In this document: piece after piece, positions 1-7,782 of the stretch | How the letters are laid out: each line of letters starts with the position of its first letter | Numbering within the stretch: the stretch's first letter is position 1 | NCBI GenBank assembly: GCA_900547015.1 | Contig: URFD01000024.1 | Span: forward strand, 1-16,554 | DNA: 16,554 nucleotides | Direction: 5' to 3' | Source: an uncultured Oscillospiraceae bacterium | GTDB taxonomy: Bacteria > Bacillota > Clostridia > Oscillospirales > Ruminococcaceae | Translations under genes and position numbers: made by a program | The notes under the pieces: generated by a model | What the model was told of the DNA's origin: nothing | Databases searched by the model: none | The model's input: only the letters and a program-made list of their open reading frames with translations

Positions 1-110
1 TTTGCCGCAAAAGAAAACACTTTCTTCCTATTTTTTAAAAAATGAGTAGTTTCTACAATTTTATATCGGAGTGCAGAAAATAAATCTATGTTTTGATAAG
101 TCTTTGACTC

Positions 111-140
111 TGTACATTTCTCGTAACTTAATGTTATAAT
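111..140 (+). promoter_or_regulatory. Probable promoter of the Na/Pi symporter gene (extended -10)
   Basis: A perfect -10 hexamer TATAAT lies at 135-140, preceded by TG at 132-133, which makes an extended -10 (TGtTATAAT). A partial -35, TGTACA, lies at 111-116 with an 18-bp spacer. The better-looking TTGACT at 104-109 is 25 bp from the -10, which is too far. The transcript would start near 147 and carry a leader of about 110 nt with a GC-rich hairpin candidate around 218-238. No known riboswitch class was recognised in it. Confidence 0.6.
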
Positions 141-259
141 AGTTTACAACGCACTGATTTATCCCCTGTGATGAAAAGATTGTGTAAAAATAATGTCCAA
201 TCTCTGTAAAATCAAGCCGGCCTCCACCGGGGTCCGGGACAAGAAAAGGTAGGTTATCT

Positions 260-2065
260 ATGGGCAGTGTAGATTATTTTAGCATCATCACCTCTGTATT
301 GGGCGGACTGGCATTCTTCCTGTACGGTATGACCCTGCTGGGCAACGGTCTGGAAAAGGTTTCCGGCGGCCGCTTGGAGCATACGCTGGAAAAGATGAGC
401 AACAACATCTTTAAGGCCGTCCTGTTCGGTGCTTTAGTCACCGCAGCGGTACAGAGCTCCTCCGCCACCACCGTCATCGTGGTCGGTCTGGTTAACGCAA
501 ACATCATCAAGCTCAAGCAGGCCATCGGTGTTATCATGGGTGCGAACATCGGTACCACCATCACCGCACACATCCTGAGTATGATGGACATCCAGAGCGA
601 CAGCTTTTTGATCAACCTTCTCAAGCCAACCTCTTGGGCTCCGCTGGTTTCGATCATCGGTATCATCCTTTATATGGCTGGCAAAAAGGCCTCGAAAAAA
701 GACCTGGGACAGATTTTGCTGGGCTTCGGTATTCTGTTCTTTGGTATGTTCCAGATGAGCGACGCCGTCGCTCCGCTGCGTGAGGTCCCTGCCTTCATCG
801 CCCTGTTCAAAAACTTCTCCAACCCGATTCTGGGCGTTCTGGCCGGCGCTGTCGTCACCGCCATCATCCAGAGCTCGGCGGCTTCCATCGGTATTCTTCA
901 GGCGCTGACCTCCACCGGTCAAATCACCTTCTCCTCGGCAATCCCGATCATCCTCGGCCAGAACATCGGTACCTGTATCACCCCAATCATGGCCTCCTTC
1001 GGCGCCTCCAAAAATGCGAAGCGCTCGGCCTTTGTTCACCTGAGCTTTAACATCATCGGTACCATGCTGTTCCTGCTCGGCGTCTATGCGTTCCAGTACA
1101 CCATCGGATTCTCCTTCTGGAACAATGCCATCAACTCAAACGATATCGCGAACTTCCACTCCATCTTCAACGTGGCAGTCACCCTCATCCTCATCCCGTT
1201 TGCCGGCCTGCTCGAAAAGCTCGCCGTCCGCTTCATCAAGGATTCCGGAGACGAGGAGGAGCCGGAGACCGACAACGACACCGCTTCTCTGGACGAGCGT
1301 TTCCTGCGCTCTCCGGGTCTTGCGATCAACCATGCTACCCAGTGTGTTATCCGCATGGGCGAGCTGGCTTTGAAAAACCTGGGCCGCGTGACTGGACTGT
1401 TCTCCAACTATGACCTCAAAACCGTCGAGAAGATTCGCGAGAAGGAAAACCTCATCGACAAGCTGGAAGACCGCGTCAGCGTCTATCTGGTGCGCCTGTC
1501 CGAGGGTCAGCTGACCGAGGCGGAAAGCCGTCAGGTTTCGCTGCTGCTTCAGGTGCAGAGCGAATTTGAGCGAATCGGCGACTACGCCATCAATGTCCAG
1601 GAGTGCGCACAGCGCCTGTACGATATGGGTGGAAAATTCTCCAGCTCCGCTCTGGAGGAGATTCAGACCATGAGCGACGCGGTTTCCGAGTGTACCGCCA
1701 AGGCACTGGAGGCATTCCGCAACAACGACATCACCATCGCCAACGGCATCGAACCGCTCGAGGAGGTCGTGGACATCGTGGAGGAAACGCTCAAGGAGCG
1801 CCATATCGAGCGTCTGAAGGAAGGCAAATGCACCGTCGATGCTGCCTTCCCATATCTGGAATCGCTGTCCAACTATGAGCGAATCGCCGACCACTGCGCG
1901 AACGTTGCCATGCACATGATCAGCGACGCCGCCAAAGACCACAACATCGACCGCCATGAGTATCGCCGCATCCTGCATCAGGGTCTGACCGAATACTACA
2001 TGGACCTTTACAACCAGTACAAGGCCAAATATTTCGACAAAATCCAGCACAGCACACAGGCTTAA
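260..2065 (+). CDS. Na+/phosphate symporter with C-terminal PhoU-like domain (NptA/PNaS family)
   Basis: An inner-membrane sodium-coupled phosphate transporter of 601 aa, the usual size for bacterial Na/Pi cotransporters with a fused PhoU-like tail. The family's two inverted repeats are visible. The first has QSSSAT at residues 65-70 and GANIGTT at 94-100; the second has QSSAAS at 204-209 and GQNIGT at 233-238. Hydrophobic segments fill roughly residues 5-320. An acidic linker (about 328-345) leads to a helical PhoU-like region at about 355-560 with a typical 'ERIGDYA' and 'ERIADHC' pair. The ATG at 260 follows an AGG-containing ribosome site (about 247-252). The gene is followed by a strong terminator, so it looks monocistronic. 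It is probably resident host DNA rather than part of the mobile element. The family also contains proteins of uncertain ion specificity, so phosphate as substrate is inferred from homology. Confidence 0.93.
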   Translation: MGSVDYFSIITSVLGGLAFFLYGMTLLGNGLEKVSGGRLEHTLEKMSNNIFKAVLFGALVTAAVQSSSATTVIVVGLVNANIIKLKQAIGVIMGANIGTTITAHILSMMDIQSDSFLINLLKPTSWAPLVSIIGIILYMAGKKASKKDLGQILLGFGILFFGMFQMSDAVAPLREVPAFIALFKNFSNPILGVLAGAVVTAIIQSSAASIGILQALTSTGQITFSSAIPIILGQNIGTCITPIMASFGASKNAKRSAFVHLSFNIIGTMLFLLGVYAFQYTIGFSFWNNAINSNDIANFHSIFNVAVTLILIPFAGLLEKLAVRFIKDSGDEEEPETDNDTASLDERFLRSPGLAINHATQCVIRMGELALKNLGRVTGLFSNYDLKTVEKIREKENLIDKLEDRVSVYLVRLSEGQLTEAESRQVSLLLQVQSEFERIGDYAINVQECAQRLYDMGGKFSSSALEEIQTMSDAVSECTAKALEAFRNNDITIANGIEPLEEVVDIVEETLKERHIERLKEGKCTVDAAFPYLESLSNYERIADHCANVAMHMISDAAKDHNIDRHEYRRILHQGLTEYYMDLYNQYKAKYFDKIQHSTQA

Positions 2066-2117
2066 AACAAGCAAACAGGCTTAAAACAAGCAAACAGGCT
2101 TAAAACAAGCAAACAGG
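2061..2117 (+). repeat. Three perfect tandem copies of a 19-bp unit at the 3' end of the symporter gene
   Basis: The unit CTTAAAACAAGCAAACAGG occurs at 2061-2079, 2080-2098 and 2099-2117 without mismatch. The symporter stop codon TAA (2063-2065) lies in the first unit. The last unit supplies the first bases of the terminator stem. The array sits between the host gene and the recombinase gene of the mobile element. Confidence 0.95.
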
Positions 2118-2151
2118 AGAGAAGAGCGACTGCTCTTCTCTCCTGTTTTTT
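2111..2151 (+). terminator. Rho-independent terminator of the symporter gene, possibly bidirectional
   Basis: A perfect 17-bp stem (2111-2127 with 2132-2148) encloses a GACT loop and is followed by more T residues to 2151. On the minus strand the stem is followed by TTTG and T-rich repeat sequence, so it could also end the convergent recombinase transcript, whose stop codon is at 2163. Confidence 0.93.
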
Positions 2152-2162
2152 CTTTGCGGCGA

Positions 2163-3911
2163 TTATTTCATCGAGTTCTCATAAGCCTCAATCATCTTCT
2201 TGAACGTGTGACCCGCACGACTGGCATCGTCGGAAACCGTTGGTACGCCTGCGTTTTCTTCGCTTTTCTCACATGCCCCAGTCATGTGACCGGCACGACT
2301 TTTGAGCCTTTGCAGGTATTTTTGAGTGGCATCGCCCGTGAAAATCCGAATGTCCAGACGCATGGAACCATCCTCTTCGGGGGTGACAAAAATCTTATCA
2401 ATAAAAGTGTCGATGAAGTCCTTGGTCACGATTCCGTTTGCCACATCCTGCTCGGCGGCTTTCAGGGTGGAGCGCACTTTCTCCATGTGAGTACGGAATT
2501 CTGCGCTGGATTCCTCCTGCTGGTGAAGCTGGGACAGCTCCTGCTCCGCTGCCTTGATCTCCGCATTGCACTGAGCGGTCATTTCCTTGAAGTCGGCGGG
2601 GGTGATGCTGTCCAGAGCGACCAGCTGAAGGAGCTTGCTTTTTTTCTTGAGAGCCATCTCAATGATCCCTTCCTGGGTGTCAATCATCTTGGTCAGCTCG
2701 CCGTCTGCGGTCAGGGTGCGGTACATCTTTTCGTATTCCTCTATCATGGCGGCAGAGGCCTCCCGGGTGTCCCGAAATACCTCAAACAGCAGGGGAATGA
2801 TCTCGCTCTCGTAAATCGGGAAGGAAGGGCAGGAATCCTTTCCGTGGTTGATTTTACCGGAGCAGACCCATTTGGAATTTTTATTTCCCGCCTTGTCCTT
2901 GGATTCACGACGATAGTAGGGGGTGCCGCAGTTGGTACAGAACAGCTTGCCGGTGAGAAGATTGGCGTGGTTACAGATGCCCTGCCGGTTTTTCACATCC
3001 TCGCTGCGGCGGCGAAGAACCTTATTGGCCTGTTCCCACAGCTCCTCGGTCACAATAGCCGGGACGATCTCACCCGTTTCATCCTTGAACATCACCCATT
3101 CTTCCGGGGGCAGGAATTTTTGCTTCTTGGTGAACATATCCACCACTTTCACCTTGTTGCCTACATAGTAGCCCTTGTATTTTGGATTGGCGATCATGCC
3201 AGACATGGTGGAGTGGGCAATTTTTTTGCCGTTCATATTCCGGTAACCCTTGTTCCAGAAAATCGTCTCAATCTGCTTCATAGAATATTCGTCGGTGGCA
3301 TAAAGCTGGAACAGCTCCCGGACCATGGGGGCCTGGGCCTCGTCGATCACCAACCGCCCGTCTGCTTTCTGGTAGCCAAAGATACGGCTGTTGCCCAGCA
3401 CCACATTCTGCTTGATTGCCTGCTGGTGGCCGAATTTCACACGGGAGGAGAGCTTTCGAAGCTCGTCCTGGGCAATACTGGACATGATGGACAGCCGCAG
3501 CTCGGAGTCCTCGTCAAAGGTGTTGATGTTGTCATTCTGGAAGAAAACCCCCACACCCGAAGCTAGCAGCTGCCTGGTATACTGAATAGAGTCCAGGGTA
3601 TTACGGGCAAACCGGGAAATTTCCTTGGTGATGATGAGGTCAAACTTATCCTCTGCGGCCTCGTCCACCATGCGGTTAAAATTTTCTCGTTTCTTGGTGG
3701 AAATGCCAGATAGTCCCTCGTCAATGTAGCCGGGAACGAATGTCCAGGCCATATTTCGCCGGATAAAGTCCTCGTAGTAGGAAATCTGGTTGCCCAGAGA
3801 GTTCAGCTGCTCATCCGACTCCGAAGAAACACGGGCGTAGTAGGTCACCCGCAGGGGAATCTCATAGATGGAGCGAGTGCGAAGCATCTGCCGAATAGAA
3901 TGTATGTCCAT
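2163..3911 (-). CDS. Large serine recombinase (site-specific integrase/excisionase of the element)
   Basis: A 582-aa large serine recombinase, the type that integrates and excises IMEs, conjugative transposons such as Tn4451/Tn5397, and some phages. The resolvase-like catalytic domain covers about residues 20-165. It has YARVSS with the predicted nucleophile Ser29, and the conserved segment KEISRFARN at 96-104. A 'recombinase' domain follows (about 175-310), then a zinc ribbon with Cys325, Cys328, Cys350 and Cys361, then a Lys/Glu-rich coiled-coil stretch (about 400-490). I chose the ATG at 3911 because AAGGAGGG (3919-3926) lies 7 nt upstream; an in-frame ATG at 3944 lacks such a site and overlaps the promoter zone. 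A consensus promoter precedes it. The 3' end lies about 15 bp from the host gene's terminator, which suggests that the gene sits at the left end of the element. A closest named relative cannot be given from sequence reading alone. Confidence 0.93.
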   Translation of the reverse strand: MDIHSIRQMLRTRSIYEIPLRVTYYARVSSESDEQLNSLGNQISYYEDFIRRNMAWTFVPGYIDEGLSGISTKKRENFNRMVDEAAEDKFDLIITKEISRFARNTLDSIQYTRQLLASGVGVFFQNDNINTFDEDSELRLSIMSSIAQDELRKLSSRVKFGHQQAIKQNVVLGNSRIFGYQKADGRLVIDEAQAPMVRELFQLYATDEYSMKQIETIFWNKGYRNMNGKKIAHSTMSGMIANPKYKGYYVGNKVKVVDMFTKKQKFLPPEEWVMFKDETGEIVPAIVTEELWEQANKVLRRRSEDVKNRQGICNHANLLTGKLFCTNCGTPYYRRESKDKAGNKNSKWVCSGKINHGKDSCPSFPIYESEIIPLLFEVFRDTREASAAMIEEYEKMYRTLTADGELTKMIDTQEGIIEMALKKKSKLLQLVALDSITPADFKEMTAQCNAEIKAAEQELSQLHQQEESSAEFRTHMEKVRSTLKAAEQDVANGIVTKDFIDTFIDKIFVTPEEDGSMRLDIRIFTGDATQKYLQRLKSRAGHMTGACEKSEENAGVPTVSDDASRAGHTFKKMIEAYENSMK

Positions 3912-3955
3912 AGATACGCCCTCCTTAAAAGTTCGTAATATCATGTTCTGAAATT

Positions 3956-3984
3956 ATTATACAATATAGTGCCGAATTTTTCAA
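3956..3984 (-). promoter_or_regulatory. Consensus sigma-A-type promoter of the serine recombinase gene
   Basis: On the minus strand TTGAAA (3979-3984) and TATAAT (3956-3961) are separated by exactly 17 bp. The start codon is 45 nt downstream of the -10. Together with the hairpin at 3998-4034 this gives the recombinase its own transcription unit, separate from the mobilization genes. Confidence 0.85.
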
Positions 3985-3997
3985 CAGGAAAATGAAA

Positions 3998-4034
3998 AAG
4001 GACGGCAGTGGGAAATATCCCAGCTGCCGTCCTT
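3998..4034 (-). terminator. Terminator after the SHOCT-like gene
   Basis: Arms 3998-4008 and 4024-4034 are perfectly complementary over 11 bp. They are extended by an inner TGGGA/TCCCA pairing with one unpaired base at 4023. On the minus strand the stem ends in a T run (from 3995-3999) followed by CATTTT. It lies directly after the stop codon at 4041 and just upstream of the recombinase promoter. Confidence 0.8.
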
Positions 4035-4040
4035 CCTGTC

Positions 4041-4208
4041 TTACCGCTCCATAGAGGCGGCACGGGTCTTGATCTTCACCCGCATCTTGTTCCGCTCCGC
4101 TTCCGTGATGACACCCTTTGCATACAGGGTATCGTTGTAATAGGTGAGCCAGAGCTGCTCAATGACGCTTTTTTTCTTCTCTTCCGTTACCATCTTCTTT
4201 TCACTCAT
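4041..4208 (-). CDS. Small SHOCT-like protein, 55 aa, function unknown
   Basis: A 55-aa, highly charged protein beginning MSEKKMVTEEKKK. The segment LYAKGVITEAERNKMRVKI (residues 29-47) has the pattern of SHOCT-type short C-terminal helices: a leucine/tyrosine, a glycine turn, 'ITEAE', then a basic helix. Start choice is supported by GGGAGGTG on the minus strand (4216-4223), 7 nt before the ATG. It lies between the relaxase gene and a terminator and is probably co-transcribed with the relaxase. Small SHOCT proteins are common beside recombinases in clostridial mobile elements; their role is not established. There is no signal peptide or membrane segment. Confidence 0.75.
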   Translation of the reverse strand: MSEKKMVTEEKKKSVIEQLWLTYYNDTLYAKGVITEAERNKMRVKIKTRAASMER

Positions 4209-4276
4209 TCCCGCGCACCTCCCGTAAGACGTAACAATTGCTTTTATTCTTGCCCGAAATTCCCAAAATCATGCAG

Positions 4277-5254
4277 TTATCGATAGGTGGCCTCCTTCTG
4301 ATTGATGGTGCGGCTTCGGTACTGTTTCAGCACTTCCGGCGGAATTCGTTCCAGAACCGCCAGAGCATCGGCGTAGTCGCTTTGCAGCTTGGCATCCCGC
4401 AGGGCTTTCAGCGTACTCTCGGTCCGGCGTTCTTTCAGCTCCGCTGCCAGTTCCGTGTTTTTCTGTCTCAGCTTCGTCATAGTGGCGTCAGCAGTATCAA
4501 AGGCTCCCTTGTACTTCCGCATCTCAGTGTCCATCCGCTCCACATCGGGGATGTACTTGTCCAGAAACTTGACGATCTGGGCGGTGCGCTCCTTGTAGTT
4601 TGTGAACTTTACATCGGAGAGCAGGGCTTCCAAACGCTCTTTTTGCTTTGTCAGCCGGGTCATTTCCTTGAACATCCGGGGCGGGATGTGGTCACGGCCT
4701 GTCTTGCTGGCACTTTCCCCACGCTCCAAATTGGGATATTTCCCCACCATGTGTTCCCAGAACCTGTCCTGCCACTGGCTCAGTTTCTTCTTGTTGCCGA
4801 GAATTTCCTTGGCGGACAGGCGGTGATCGGCGGTCAGGGGGACAAAGGAAAGGTGCATATGGGGCGTTTTCTCGTCCATATGCACCACGGCGGAAATATA
4901 GGTTGCGGAGTCTTGGTTCTGTTTCATAAATTCCAGAGCGTGTTCAAAGAACGCCTTAATCTCGGTTTTCTTTTTTCCCTTGAAGAACTCCGGGCTGGCG
5001 GTGACCAGAGCCTCCACCACCCGCACACTGTCAGACCGGGTGCGGCATTTTGCGGCGGCGATCTGCCGCTCGGCCTCTGCCCGATAGCTGCGCTCTGGCG
5101 TGACCAGATGAAAGTTCAGGTGGCTGCGGCTGGTGTCTACATCGGGATTGCTGGCGTATTTCTCTTTGGTGCGCTCATTGTGGGATTCAATGCGCCCAAT
5201 CTCCGGGCCTTTGTACTTGGCAAAGCGGAGGATTGCATATTGTGGCTTTGCCAT
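4277..5254 (-). CDS. MobV-family relaxase (Pre/Mob-type plasmid mobilization protein)
   Basis: A 325-aa conjugative relaxase that should nick and covalently bind one DNA strand at oriT. The N-terminal half carries the MobV signatures. Motif I is SHNERTKEKY followed by NPDVDTSRSHLN; His25 corresponds to the catalytic histidine of pMV158 MobM (His22). The metal-binding motif is HMDEKTPHMH at about residues 124-133. The C-terminal part (about 200-310) is charged and coiled-coil-like, as in other MobV proteins. The length is short compared with many MobV proteins (400-500 aa), so the C-terminal region is reduced. The start codon overlaps the stop of the upstream small gene (TAATG), which implies translational coupling. 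No type IV secretion genes are in the window, so transfer would depend on a helper. The best oriT candidate is at 9155-9199, not directly upstream. Confidence 0.92.
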   Translation of the reverse strand: MAKPQYAILRFAKYKGPEIGRIESHNERTKEKYASNPDVDTSRSHLNFHLVTPERSYRAEAERQIAAAKCRTRSDSVRVVEALVTASPEFFKGKKKTEIKAFFEHALEFMKQNQDSATYISAVVHMDEKTPHMHLSFVPLTADHRLSAKEILGNKKKLSQWQDRFWEHMVGKYPNLERGESASKTGRDHIPPRMFKEMTRLTKQKERLEALLSDVKFTNYKERTAQIVKFLDKYIPDVERMDTEMRKYKGAFDTADATMTKLRQKNTELAAELKERRTESTLKALRDAKLQSDYADALAVLERIPPEVLKQYRSRTINQKEATYR

Positions 5255-5475
5255 TACCGATCACCTCGCTTTTTCCAGACGATTTCGTATCCCAGCACAT
5301 CGGCCAGCTGTATGGCCTCCGGGTAGCGCAGGGATTCCCGCTGGAGCTTGTTAGACAGGTTAGATACGCTGTCCGACCAGCCGTACTCATCTGCCAGAAG
5401 GTCAACCACCTCCTGCATCGTACAGCCCTGCCGTACAATGTACGACTTGATTTCATTTCTCAGATTGGATTTCAT
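5254..5475 (-). CDS. Small HTH-like protein (DUF6471-like), coupled to the relaxase gene
   Basis: A 73-aa protein with the pattern of a small helix-turn-helix or DUF6471-like domain. An N-terminal helix (MKSNLRNEIKSYIV) is followed by a Met-Gln-Glu-Val-Val helix, a 'SVSNLSNKLQRESL' recognition-helix-like segment, and a closing 'EAIQLADVLGYEIVWKKR'. I chose the ATG at 5475 because GGAGGT lies 9 nt upstream; the longer in-frame start at 5523 lacks a good site. Its stop shares bases with the relaxase ATG. The coupling suggests an accessory or regulatory role in mobilization, for example control of relaxase expression. This is inference; no specific function can be read from the sequence. Confidence 0.75.
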   Translation of the reverse strand: MKSNLRNEIKSYIVRQGCTMQEVVDLLADEYGWSDSVSNLSNKLQRESLRYPEAIQLADVLGYEIVWKKRGDR

Positions 5476-5859
5476 ATTGCGTTTACCTCCATAATTTCGT
5501 GATATTGGTTTTCTGTGCGGCAAACTGCCGTCACCGCCAGATGATGTTTTGGAAGATAGTGATTCCTGTTCAGATTTTGTCTTGCGTAGTCCTGTTCATA
5601 ACAGCACCCTATCGACTTTGTGAACGAGTAGGAAGTCAGTTAAAATAGTGGAAAGAGCCACATTTCCGTATATCTGCATCACGATTCTGTAAATCACCGT
5701 TGAATGAAATGGGTGCAGTCTGCGATGTAAATCTTTACGGATTGAACAAGGCTTGATTGTGGCCATCGTTTTTTAGCACTGTTTCCAATGGCATATTTGC
5801 GGTGGAGTTGAAAACTGCCGTACGTACTGTACGGTACGTACAGCAGTTTTTCACTTTGC
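5476..5859. other. Intergenic region between mobilization and replication genes
   Basis: About 385 bp without a convincing gene. It holds a short inverted repeat CTGTT-cat-AACAG (5592-5604), a directly repeated octamer TCCTGTTC (5564-5571 and 5590-5597), and the strong hairpin listed separately at 5811-5850. It should contain the promoter of the HTH-relaxase operon on the minus strand, but I found no clear -35/-10 pair. I see no pMV158-like nick sequence here, although this is where an oriT for the relaxase would usually be expected. Confidence 0.6.
5811..5850 (-). terminator. GTAC-rich hairpin, probable terminator of the primase operon
   Basis: Arms 5811-5827 and 5834-5850 pair over 17 positions with a single mismatch (5819/5842), around a TGTACG loop. 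The outer pairs are AAAA/TTTT, so the hairpin has a T run on either strand, as in bidirectional terminators. It starts 10 bp downstream of the primase/helicase stop codon (5860). The inner GTACGTAC arms are themselves palindromic, so protein binding cannot be excluded. Confidence 0.65.
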
Positions 5860-7179
5860 TCACCATTTCAGAAAAGAGGATTTCGCCAAGACCTCGATGC
5901 CCATAAATCCCCGGACACGTTTGCCGCCGACGTGGATATTGTTGGTGGCCTCCACATTGTAGTGGGCCTCGTTTTGGGCAAGCTCGGAGCTGAGCCGATT
6001 GGCGGACATGGGTTTTCGCACATTGTCCTCGCACCACAGCTTGTAAGCTTCGTAGATGGCCTTGGAGCTGGCCTCCGCATCTGCCTTGAAACGGATGTAG
6101 CCCTCGGATTGCAGGAACTCAATGACGTTGTTGCTGCTGCGCTTGACGGTTTCCACATTCTCATGGGCTTGTCCGCTGATGGTGAATTGATAATTATTAG
6201 CAAGAAGTCTGTGCAGCCCCTCTAAGCACCATAGGAAGATGCCCTCTATTTCTTCCATCATTTTCTCCACCAGGAACGGATCGTCCACACGGTCGGCGGG
6301 GCGGTCTTTGGTGGTCAGAACGATTTGGCGGCGAAAGAAACCGTCCGACTGGTCATGGAGGGCCGTCAGCGCACCGTTGCCGAAGCAGAGAAAGCGGGCA
6401 TAGAGCTGGCTTTGATAGCTTTGGATGCCCTTGCGCTCCAAATCCATCTTGCACTCGGCGGTAATGATGGACTTGATATAGTTGGTCTTAGGCAGGGCAC
6501 TCATGTCCATGTCGTCGTCCACCATCAGCAGCTTGTTTTCTAGGTCGGCCCGACTGAAACGGTTGTTTTCGATTTTCTGGATGCTGGTGGTGTTCATGCT
6601 GTCGCCCAAAATCGCCCGCATGACAAGTCCGATCCGGCTCTTGCCCTCGCCGCCCTTGCCGATGAGCATCAGCATTTTCTGGCCCTTGGTGGAGGGAATC
6701 AGGCAGTAGCCCAGATACTCCTGCAAGGTGAGGATGTCCTCCGGTACAAGCAAGTCCGATAAAAAACGCAACCAACGTTCCGGCTGAGGTGCGTTGGGGT
6801 TGTATGCGACTTTTATGCGGTTGTTGCAGTAGGTCTTATCCTCGGTAAAACTGCCGTTGAGGAAATAGGTGCCGTTGGCCATATGGATGCGGTCTGTTTC
6901 GATAGGCATAGGCGGCGAGTAGGCCACCATCTTCACCGCTTCGAAGAGGCTTTTAGCCTTCTTGGAGATGCCGGCAGTCAGGCAGTCCATAACATCCTCT
7001 AAAACCAACTGCTGTATTTTACCTTCGTCCTCAATCAGACCGTCCACGGTAAACAGCCTGTCCCGAATACATTTCATGGGATGGCGGTTCAAAAATGAGA
7101 AGCAATATGCAACCTCATCAATGGTTTTACCATCAAACCAGTCGGGCTTTTCCATGTCATCGAATTTCCTGTTTGACAT
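5860..7179 (-). CDS. P4-type DNA primase/helicase (D5-like SF3 ATPase), replication protein
   Basis: A 439-aa protein of the phage P4/D5 primase-helicase family, expected to unwind or initiate replication of the excised or transferred element. The superfamily 3 helicase core is clear: Walker A GKGGEGKS at residues 174-181, Walker B LLMVDDDMD at 217-225, then KSIITAECKMDLERKG and a sensor-like RFLCFGNG segment. The C-terminal part (about 350-439) resembles the winged-helix tail of these proteins. The N-terminal archaeo-eukaryotic primase domain found in full P4 proteins is absent; that role may fall to the CHC2 protein encoded just upstream. A strong ribosome site (GGAAGGAGG) lies 9 nt before the ATG at 7179. 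The first 23 nt overlap the end of the upstream gene, so the two are coupled. A terminator-like hairpin follows. Confidence 0.9.
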   Translation of the reverse strand: MSNRKFDDMEKPDWFDGKTIDEVAYCFSFLNRHPMKCIRDRLFTVDGLIEDEGKIQQLVLEDVMDCLTAGISKKAKSLFEAVKMVAYSPPMPIETDRIHMANGTYFLNGSFTEDKTYCNNRIKVAYNPNAPQPERWLRFLSDLLVPEDILTLQEYLGYCLIPSTKGQKMLMLIGKGGEGKSRIGLVMRAILGDSMNTTSIQKIENNRFSRADLENKLLMVDDDMDMSALPKTNYIKSIITAECKMDLERKGIQSYQSQLYARFLCFGNGALTALHDQSDGFFRRQIVLTTKDRPADRVDDPFLVEKMMEEIEGIFLWCLEGLHRLLANNYQFTISGQAHENVETVKRSSNNVIEFLQSEGYIRFKADAEASSKAIYEAYKLWCEDNVRKPMSANRLSSELAQNEAHYNVEATNNIHVGGKRVRGFMGIEVLAKSSFLKW

Positions 7180-7780
7180 GATGGGTTTCCTCCTTCCTTA
7201 CATTGGTCACATGGGATTTCAGTTGTTCTAACCGATTATCCCGGAGCATCATCTGGACGACCTCGGTTCGCTCACAGGAGTCACCTACAGTCAACAAATC
7301 AAGATAATACTTGGTGGGAGCGAGCCAATGGCAGGCTTCCGCAAAGTGGTCATCGACGGTGTCCTCCGGTGATGTAGGTGAAAAGGCGTTCATCCAGTTA
7401 TCAAGCAGCTTGTGGTATTCGTTCAAATACCGAAAGCACTGTTTTTCGTTTTCACAAAGCTGATGTGCCTTGTTTTTCTTTTTCCAGTTCTCTTGAATTT
7501 CTGCGGAGAGCAGCTTTCCCGATGTCAGTCCAAAGTCCGCTGCCAGCTTTTTTGCAGCCACAAATAAAGGCAGATTGTAAAGCTTGGCGACAAGGTTGAT
7601 ACTGTCCCCATGCTCGCCGCAGCCAAAGCAATAGTAGTGGTTATCTGCTACGAACAAGCTGGGGTGACGGTCATTGTGGAATGGGCATAACGCCATGCCG
7701 TTATGGTTGATCTCAATGCCGTAATGCTCGGCGACCTCTACCGTTGAGATCACCATTTTGATTTGCTCAAATAGATTGAT
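7157..7780 (-). CDS. CHC2 zinc-finger primase-like protein; start codon uncertain (ATC at 7780 or ATG at 7756)
   Basis: A protein of about 200 aa with a DnaG-type CHC2 zinc finger: CPFHNDRHPS followed by YYCFGCGEHGDSINLV, giving Cys, His, Cys, Cys ligands. No TOPRIM catalytic domain follows. The rest is a helical tail, so this is a primase-like accessory protein as found beside P4-type helicases in mobile elements. The start is a puzzle. AAGGAGG lies 8 nt before an ATC codon at 7780, which begins I-N-L-F-E-Q-I-K and fits, as I recall them, homologues that begin M-N-x-F-E-Q. The next ATG (7756) has no ribosome site. An ATG at 7945 opens a longer frame, but its extra N-terminal residues are Arg-rich, look non-coding, and overlap another small frame. 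The gene overlaps the P4-type helicase start by 23 nt. Confidence 0.8.
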   Translation of the reverse strand: MNLFEQIKMVISTVEVAEHYGIEINHNGMALCPFHNDRHPSLFVADNHYYCFGCGEHGDSINLVAKLYNLPLFVAAKKLAADFGLTSGKLLSAEIQENWKKKNKAHQLCENEKQCFRYLNEYHKLLDNWMNAFSPTSPEDTVDDHFAEACHWLAPTKYYLDLLTVGDSCERTEVVQMMLRDNRLEQLKSHVTNVRKEETHHVKQEIR

Positions 7781-7782
7781 TT

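Noticed and set aside
1..17. Similarity in inverted orientation between the window start and about 2146-2160 (T-rich tract plus GCGGC)
   Set aside because: Only a short, low-complexity match of a kind common after terminators. It is not strong enough to be called att sites or element ends.
1136..2074. 312-codon minus-strand open frame opposite the symporter gene
   Set aside because: Shadow frame produced by GC-rich third positions; it also spans the repeat array and has no supporting start signal.
2154..3566. 470-codon plus-strand open frame opposite the recombinase gene
   Set aside because: It is fully antisense to a gene with clear recombinase motifs, has no recognisable domains, and its composition (His/Leu/Gly/Val rich) is that of a complementary-strand shadow.
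4238..5326. 362-codon plus-strand open frame opposite the relaxase gene
   Set aside because: The minus strand carries unmistakable MobV motifs; the plus frame has none.
5735..6037. 100-codon minus-strand frame overlapping the end of the P4-type helicase gene
   Set aside because: It overlaps the helicase coding sequence in another frame, crosses the terminator hairpin, and has no ribosome site.
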